This document shows, in pieces, positions 24,866 to 64,000 of a DNA stretch of 64,000 nucleotides; the stretch's first letter is position 1, and each line of letters starts with the position of its first letter. The notes under the pieces are model-generated. The model made no database searches. It worked only from the letters and a program-made list of their open reading frames with translations, and was not told the origin of the DNA. This DNA is from Leptobrachium leishanense (taxonomy: Eukaryota; Chordata; Amphibia; Anura; Megophryidae), in contig CM019067.1 of NCBI GenBank assembly GCA_009667805.1, positions 248,097,721-248,161,720 of the forward strand, in the 5' to 3' direction. The position numbers and the translations under genes are program-made.

Positions 24866-25461
24866 CTTACCCTTTCTCTGCTTGCAGTGCAGATACCGGG
24901 CTCAAAGTACAGTGTTTACTCTTAAACTCTACCTTTGGCACATATTTATTCATAGCAAAAGAGTATGTCAATAAAGTTCAGCAAATTTTAAAAAAAAGTA
25001 CATTGGTTTACCCCAGTGACGACAGCGATGGGAGGAACTGGAGTCGCGCAGCGCCATGTTTGATGAGGGCAATTTTTAATTTTAAACTCAGTGGTTCCCC
25101 TGGATTGCGTTCTGTGAGCCTGTAGCGGTGAGAAGTATTTAGTGTCATTATCTCCAGAAAGGAATCATTTCTCGGTATAACACAGATGGCTGATAAATAA
25201 TGTGTATTCACACCTCTGTCCCTCCTCTTCCTCAGTGCAGACGTGTCTTTAGGCTGCAGCAGGAGATCGCTCATCTGGACCAGTTTCCAACCCATCAGTA
25301 AAACAGGAAAACCCCAGCATAGATTCATAACACGGTGTGAACTACACAGGATCGCTCAGGTCTGCTGCCAAGATTAGGGAACCGAGCTGTGAGGGTGTGT
25401 GGGCCAACAGGAGGGCAGTGACAGTGATTCCACTGACTAAGGAGGAGATCGCATCAGAGAC
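24866..25461. promoter_or_regulatory. Head-to-head intergenic segment, probable bidirectional ACAD11/UBA5 promoter
   Basis: Only 596 bp separate the two divergent start codons, so both 5' UTRs and both promoters must fit in or near this segment unless non-coding first exons lie elsewhere. I recognise no repeat element in it. I identified no clear TATA box. A shared promoter is inference from spacing and from the same arrangement in other vertebrates. Confidence 0.6.
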
Positions 25462-40498
<15,037 letters not shown>

Positions 40499-40619
40499 AT
40501 AGACTTCAGAGCTCATGACCTGCTTCTGTAGGCCTGCAATCTATATACCTGTAAACGCTTACATTGGTTCCGCCTGTGTCTGGACTCATTCAATCTGTTA
40601 ACTGTATGTTAGATGGACT

Positions 40620-40625
40620 AATAAA
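40620..40625 (+). terminator. UBA5 polyadenylation signal
   Basis: A canonical AATAAA lies 122 bp after the UBA5 stop codon, implying a short 3' UTR. T-rich sequence follows (40710-40755). The cleavage site itself is not visible. Confidence 0.7.
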
Positions 40626-40717
40626 ATTGCAATGTTTAAAAATATTTCAAATGATTTGGGATATTGAATATTAGTAGGAATTTACATGGATACCATTGGC
40701 TTCCAGGGCCACCTGTT

Positions 40718-40752
40718 TTTTTTTTTTTGTTTTTTTTTTTTGTTTTTTTTTT
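40718..40752. repeat. Poly-T tract
   Basis: T-rich run broken by single Gs, about 35 bp, downstream of UBA5. Confidence 0.85.
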
Positions 40753-41029
40753 AATATGAATTTGACCTTGTATTTAAATTTATACAACAATTCTTTAGGA
40801 CTTTTAGACTATAAAAACCTGTGTATATTTAATTGTATATAAATTAAACTGGCTCTTTGAAATAGGCGATTTTTATCCATTGTAGAAAACACCACACGCA
40901 GAATTAATATATTTATCTGTTTGTTGGTAATCATTAAAGCGTGTAAATAAAGTGATCGTGAAAGTTGGAGGACACAACGGAATGAATTGCCAAAATGACC
41001 ACATTGTATCAGCCTTAAATGTACAGACC

Positions 41030-41284
41030 CTAAGGCGCCGTTCACACTGCGATTTCATTGCACGGATTTTGCAGAAAAATCCGCGTGATGTAGCTTCTCC
41101 AATGCATTCTAATGGAGCGGTTAACATCTTGCCGTGCAATGTCGCTGGTACATGAGCCTTTTTTTGGGATTTGCATTGGTGGTGCTTTGCAAAACCGCAC
41201 ATTATCGCTCTGTCGCGAATATGAAAATCGCACAGGAAATCTCGATTTTTTTTTTTTCAAATCGCACAGTGTGAACGGGGCCTA
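41030..41284. mobile_element. MITE with GTTCACACTGCGATTT ends
   Basis: GGCGCCGTTCACACTGCGAT at the left is mirrored by ATCGCACAGTGTGAACGGGGCC at the right; both sides abut TAA, which fits Harbinger. In the UBA5-NPHP3 gap. Confidence 0.7.
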
Positions 41285-41610
41285 ATAACACTTATAATTC
41301 TACCTCTGTGTCCTATTGCTAGTTTTTCAGTTAATGAGGTATTATTGCATTATCTCGTATTCATATAGCGCCTTCGCATTCCAAACTAGACCTGGTTATA
41401 GTAGGGACAGAGAGCCCTACCCGTGGGATAAAATCTAGCATCCTAAGCCTATTGAATGAAGTCTCTGCCAGATGACCCAGGAGCTGTTGCCCAGAGAAAC
41501 TAATAAAATCAATTTGCTTAATTAAAATTCTATTATACATTTGACTATATGAAAAGTCTTACATAAACAATATGCAGGGAAATAGTTTTTTTTCCCCCAC
41601 AAATGTAACC

Positions 41611-42369
41611 TACACTATATTGCCAAAAGTATACGCTCACCCATCCAAATAATCAGAATCAGGTGTTCCAATCACTTCCATGGCCGAGCAGTGAAGACGC
41701 CTTCTCTGGAGTGACGAATCGCGCTTCTCCATCTGGCAATCTGATGGACAAATCTGGGTTTAGCGGTTGCCAGGAGAACGGTACTTGTCTGACTGCATTG
41801 TGCCAAGTGTAAAGTTTGGTGGAGGGGGGTTTATGGTGTGGGGTTGTTTTTCAGGAGCTGGGCTTGGCCCCTTAGTTCCAGTGAAAGGAACTCTGAATGC
41901 TTCAGCATACCAAGACATTTTGGACAATTCCATGCTCCCAACTTTGTGGGAACAGTTTGGAGCTGGCCCCTTCCTCTTCCAACATGACTGTGCACCAGTG
42001 CACAAAGCAAGGTCCATAAAGACCTGGATGACAGAGTCTGGTGTGGATGAACTTGACTGGCCTGCACAGAGTCCTGACCTCAACCAGATAGAACACCTTT
42101 GGGATACATTAGAGCGGAAACGGAGAGGCAGGCCTTCTCGTCCAACATCAGTGTGTGCCCTCACAAATGCGCTTCTGGAAGAATGGTCAAGAATTCCCAT
42201 AAACACACTCCTAAACCTTGTGGACAGTATTCCCAGAAGAGTTGAAGCTGTTATAGCTGCAAAGGGTGGACCGACGTCATATTGATCCCTATGGATTAGG
42301 AATGGGATGTCACTTAAATTCATATGCGAGTCAGGGCAGGTGAGCGAATACTTTTGGCAATATAGTGTA
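41611..42369 (+). mobile_element. Internally deleted Tc1/mariner transposon (759 bp)
   Basis: Inverted ends TACACTATATTGCCAAAAGT at both sides, at TA. The plus strand keeps 172 codons (41767-42285) of the transposase C-terminus: [25 protein letters not shown] (second catalytic Asp) and [12 protein letters not shown] (third acidic residue). The DNA-binding domain and the first Asp region are deleted. The remaining frame is open, so the deletion or the insertion is fairly recent. Confidence 0.9.
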
Positions 42370-42738
42370 TATTACAATTTCTTCATTTTGGCTCTAAAAT
42401 CTGCATAGAAATCTTTGGTAAAATATTTCACATTTACGTTAGTTGCTTCATGCAAGCTACAATATATGCCTTTCATGGGCATACCGGAGTGAAAATAAAT
42501 CTATCAATATATAAGGTTTAGTGCAATTCCTGTAATTGCATACACAAATCATTTTAAGGCATTAAATGAAAAACTTTATTTAGATTCCAGATGGACATTT
42601 CAAGAATTTTTATTTCCCTTCAAATATTACCGATGTCACTGATGGATAAACTTGCACTTCTGGAGTTTCTAGCCTATACGTTTGACTAATATTTTTGAAT
42701 GACAAATAGACAACACTTTTAAAAGATAAAGAAGACCT

Positions 42739-42753
42739 GGGGGGGGGGGGGGG
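42739..42753. repeat. Poly-G run
   Basis: About 14 consecutive G after CCT; prone to length error in assembly. Confidence 0.8.
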
Positions 42754-42968
42754 TCATCCTTGCCCTGTGCAAAATGGCTCTTCAGGGCAGGGAAGCCCTT
42801 CATAAGGCCCTCGTCTAGCATAAAGATTGCTTATTATTTGGTTTGCCTGTTCTATTTTTTTGTAATTGCATAGTGCTGGAGGGCTAGCAAAGCGCTGGTC
42901 AATCGCCACTAAATTAACTCTTGTGGCACTGGGCTTCATGCTGCTATTTCATTCTTCCAGAAACTCAT

Positions 42969-43040
42969 AGGGCTATTCACTAAAGGATGAAGTTGGGAGA
43001 ATTGGCAGGAGAAGTGAAAAATCTGGGTCAAAATCTAGGT
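42969..43040. mobile_element. Truncated CAGGG-family MITE
   Basis: AGGGCTATTCACTAAAGGA.. followed by GAGAATTGGCAGGAGAAGTG, then the family sequence stops where the LINE fragment starts. Confidence 0.55.
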
Positions 43041-43556
43041 CCGTTTCATATGTTCAATCTGTTAATGCGCCCCAAGACCACTCAACCTTCCACGGCCCTC
43101 ACTGCTGTCCGCTTTGCTGACCACTGATAAGATTGCTAAACGAAGACTAGAAATCTCTTTAATGCCCTCCTCCATTAACAACTCAACCTCATTCACTATG
43201 TCACTCCCTGCCCCCTCTTCTATTGTTTCCTTTTCTCTGGTCTCTGAGGATGTCTCAGCACTTATGTCCTGCCCATCCACCTGTCTGCTTGACCCTATCC
43301 CCACATACCTTATTCTGTCTGTCTTACTAGTTGTTGTCCCCGCTCTGACTCATATTTTCAACCTCTCCTCTGGAGTCTTCCCCTCTGTGTTCAAACATGC
43401 TCTGATCACCCCCATCCTAAAGAAGCCATTTCTTGATCCCACCTCCCTCTCAAACAACCGTCCCATCTCTCTTCTCCCTTTTGCCTCCAAAATCTTAGAA
43501 TGCCTGGTCTATAACCAGCTCACCGGTTATCTCACTGCTAACTCTCTTCTTAATCC
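43040..43556 (+). pseudogene. L2-like LINE reverse-transcriptase fragment
   Basis: An open frame from 43114 reads CPSTCLLDPIPTYLI, then HIFNLSSGVFPSVFKHALIT, ILKKPFLDPTSLSNNRPISL, LPFASKILECLVYNQLTGYL. This is the N-terminal half of an L2/Rex1-type polymerase, where the family has LDPIPT, VFK.A.ITPLLKK and NYRPISLLPF. It stops abruptly at a 45-bp hairpin, before the catalytic YADD region. Confidence 0.88.
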
Positions 43557-43601
43557 GGTGGCTTCTTCAGCTGGTGGAGGACACCAGCTGAAGAAGCCAC
43601 C
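43557..43601. repeat. Perfect 20-bp inverted repeat with 5-bp loop
   Basis: GGTGGCTTCTTCAGCTGGTG, loop GAGGA, then the exact complement. It sits exactly where the LINE frame breaks off. Confidence 0.9.
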
Positions 43602-44029
43602 TGGCGAAACGCATTCTGGAGGATGGAGCATGGAAACCAGGGTGTAACAAGGGGTTGATGGGCACCTGACAGATACATTAAGACCCATAATGCGATCCTA
43701 CCCAGAGCTGGATGTGGGCTCACTACTTTGTGAGTTTGATTCATACTCTTAAATCAAGGTTTACATATCAGACATACTGCGCAATTGTTCTCTTCTCTTT
43801 TTCCATAGTCCTGAGATATTTTCCAAGGAGATGGATTATAGAAGAAAGAATTTTCCAGCTTCTGTTATGGATATATATGGTGTATAATACGCTGCAAACC
43901 AGTGAGCCAAGGATAATTGTCACTACGCTGTGATTTGCATTGCTTTGTTTTACATTTGTGCCTGAAACCATTTGCACAATCAGAATTTTTTCAGCAGTGC
44001 ACAATTGTAGTGCTTTTAGCATCTATGTA

Positions 44030-44566
44030 ATGTAGTATGTGGCTCTGTATCCCTGAATTATAAGAGTTAGAATTCTTCTTAACCAGGAATAGCAAGCACT
44101 GCTTATGGGGAAGATTCTGAATTTTTTTAAAAAAAAAAAGAGAAACACTTTAAAACAAGTGTTTTCCTTGTAATCATTGTACTGTAAAAAAAATCAATAT
44201 GGAATTCCAAACTACTCTAAAATAATAACTTCATGTCCACTTCAAGCTTATCTTCTGGGTCATTCTAATAAATATTTGTTTTGTTAATCACTGCTTCCAC
44301 AATCTAAAGTTAAAGCCAATATAATTATCTGCAAACAATGTCATCTATAAAAAAAGGAAATATAAAGCAGATTTACTCTCTTTGTGAATGGGGTTGATCG
44401 CTCCTATGATTCCCTCTTTGGAAGTAGGTCATATTCACAAAAAAAGAATGTGTCCTTTATGAGCAATGATTGTTCCATTTGTATTCCTGAGCTCCAGTAG
44501 TGGGTTTATGCCACAAATGCTTGTTCATGTGGCCCATGAAGATCAGCCTTTGTGTGCCACAGCACT
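44030..44566 (-). other. Probable NPHP3 3' UTR and flanking DNA
   Basis: No repeat family was recognised in 44030-44566, which lies directly after the NPHP3 stop on the minus strand. The end of the transcript cannot be placed because no canonical polyadenylation signal was found. Confidence 0.4.
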
Positions 44567-63586
<19,020 letters not shown>

Positions 63587-63605
63587 CTGCTGAGAAAGCA
63601 GACAT

Positions 63606-64000
63606 TAAGGCTAGGGTCAAACGAAAGCATTTTTACCCGCGAACGTGAAAAAGTGCGTCCGAACGCATTGACGAATTTTTCACGGAATGCGCAAAAACAG
63701 TCAGACGACGCGCATTTTCGGGCGTGATTTTGTACGGATCATCAATAAAACTCTTTTTGCGTCTGGACGTTATGTAGGCTGGACATTAGCAGCGTCTGAC
63801 ATCTCCTAATCACGCAAACACGCCGCTATGCCGCAGCTGCGCACTCAGTACGTTAGTACTAGCGGTTCAGCGTTCTCAGAAAAATGCGTTCAAATTCCAC
63901 TTGCGTTGCACGGCCGGACTTTTGTGCGGCCGTACATCGTATAGTGGCCGTCATTGCCCGTCATCTGCTGCTAGTGCGGCCGTAATTATGTGCGCCAGAA
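63606..64000. mobile_element. Harbinger-like MITE, copy 6, cut by the window edge
   Basis: Starts GGCTAGGGTCAAACGAAAGC after TAA. The right end is outside the window. It begins 23 bp from an NPHP3 exon. Confidence 0.85.

Noticed and set aside
41760..42323. 187-codon minus-strand frame
   Set aside because: Antisense shadow of the Tc1 transposase frame on the plus strand.

Overview
This is a vertebrate nuclear genomic window. Three conserved protein-coding genes are spread over many small GT-AG exons, with long repeat-filled introns. The repeats are T2/Kolobok-like TTAA elements, many hAT and Harbinger MITEs, Tc1 elements, L2-like and Tx1-like LINE pieces, and a tRNA-derived SINE. Together they suggest an amphibian, most likely a frog. 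The species cannot be fixed from the sequence.

Layout: (1) About 1-24,865, minus strand: the first 12 coding exons of ACAD11, covering the APH-like kinase domain and the start of the acyl-CoA dehydrogenase domain; the gene continues beyond the left edge. (2) 24,866-25,461: a 596-bp head-to-head intergenic segment, probably a shared promoter. (3) 25,462-40,498, plus strand: complete UBA5, the E1 enzyme for UFM1, 12 coding exons and 400 codons. (4) 40,626-44,566: the gap between two convergent genes, holding a deleted Tc1 element, an L2-like LINE fragment and MITEs. (5) 44,567-64,000, minus strand: the last nine coding exons of NPHP3 (nephrocystin-3), the C-terminal TPR array; the gene continues beyond the right edge. 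The order and orientation ACAD11(-) UBA5(+) NPHP3(-) is that of the mammalian locus, so this is conserved synteny. The three products act in different processes (fatty-acid oxidation, ufmylation, ciliary inversin compartment), and nothing in the sequence suggests a shared pathway.

Mobile DNA is most of the rest. The clearest element is an 8.25-kb hAT transposon (46,266-54,516) in an NPHP3 intron, with an exact 8-bp target duplication and a nearly complete BED-finger transposase. It carries a Harbinger-type MITE, which in turn carries a Tc1 element, so three insertions can be put in time order. Other notable items are a 1.7-kb foldback element of unclear class in UBA5 intron 9, a MITE family with 3-bp target duplications, and a SINE that shares its 3' tail with a LINE in the same window. 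No RNA gene, CRISPR array or prokaryotic system was seen.
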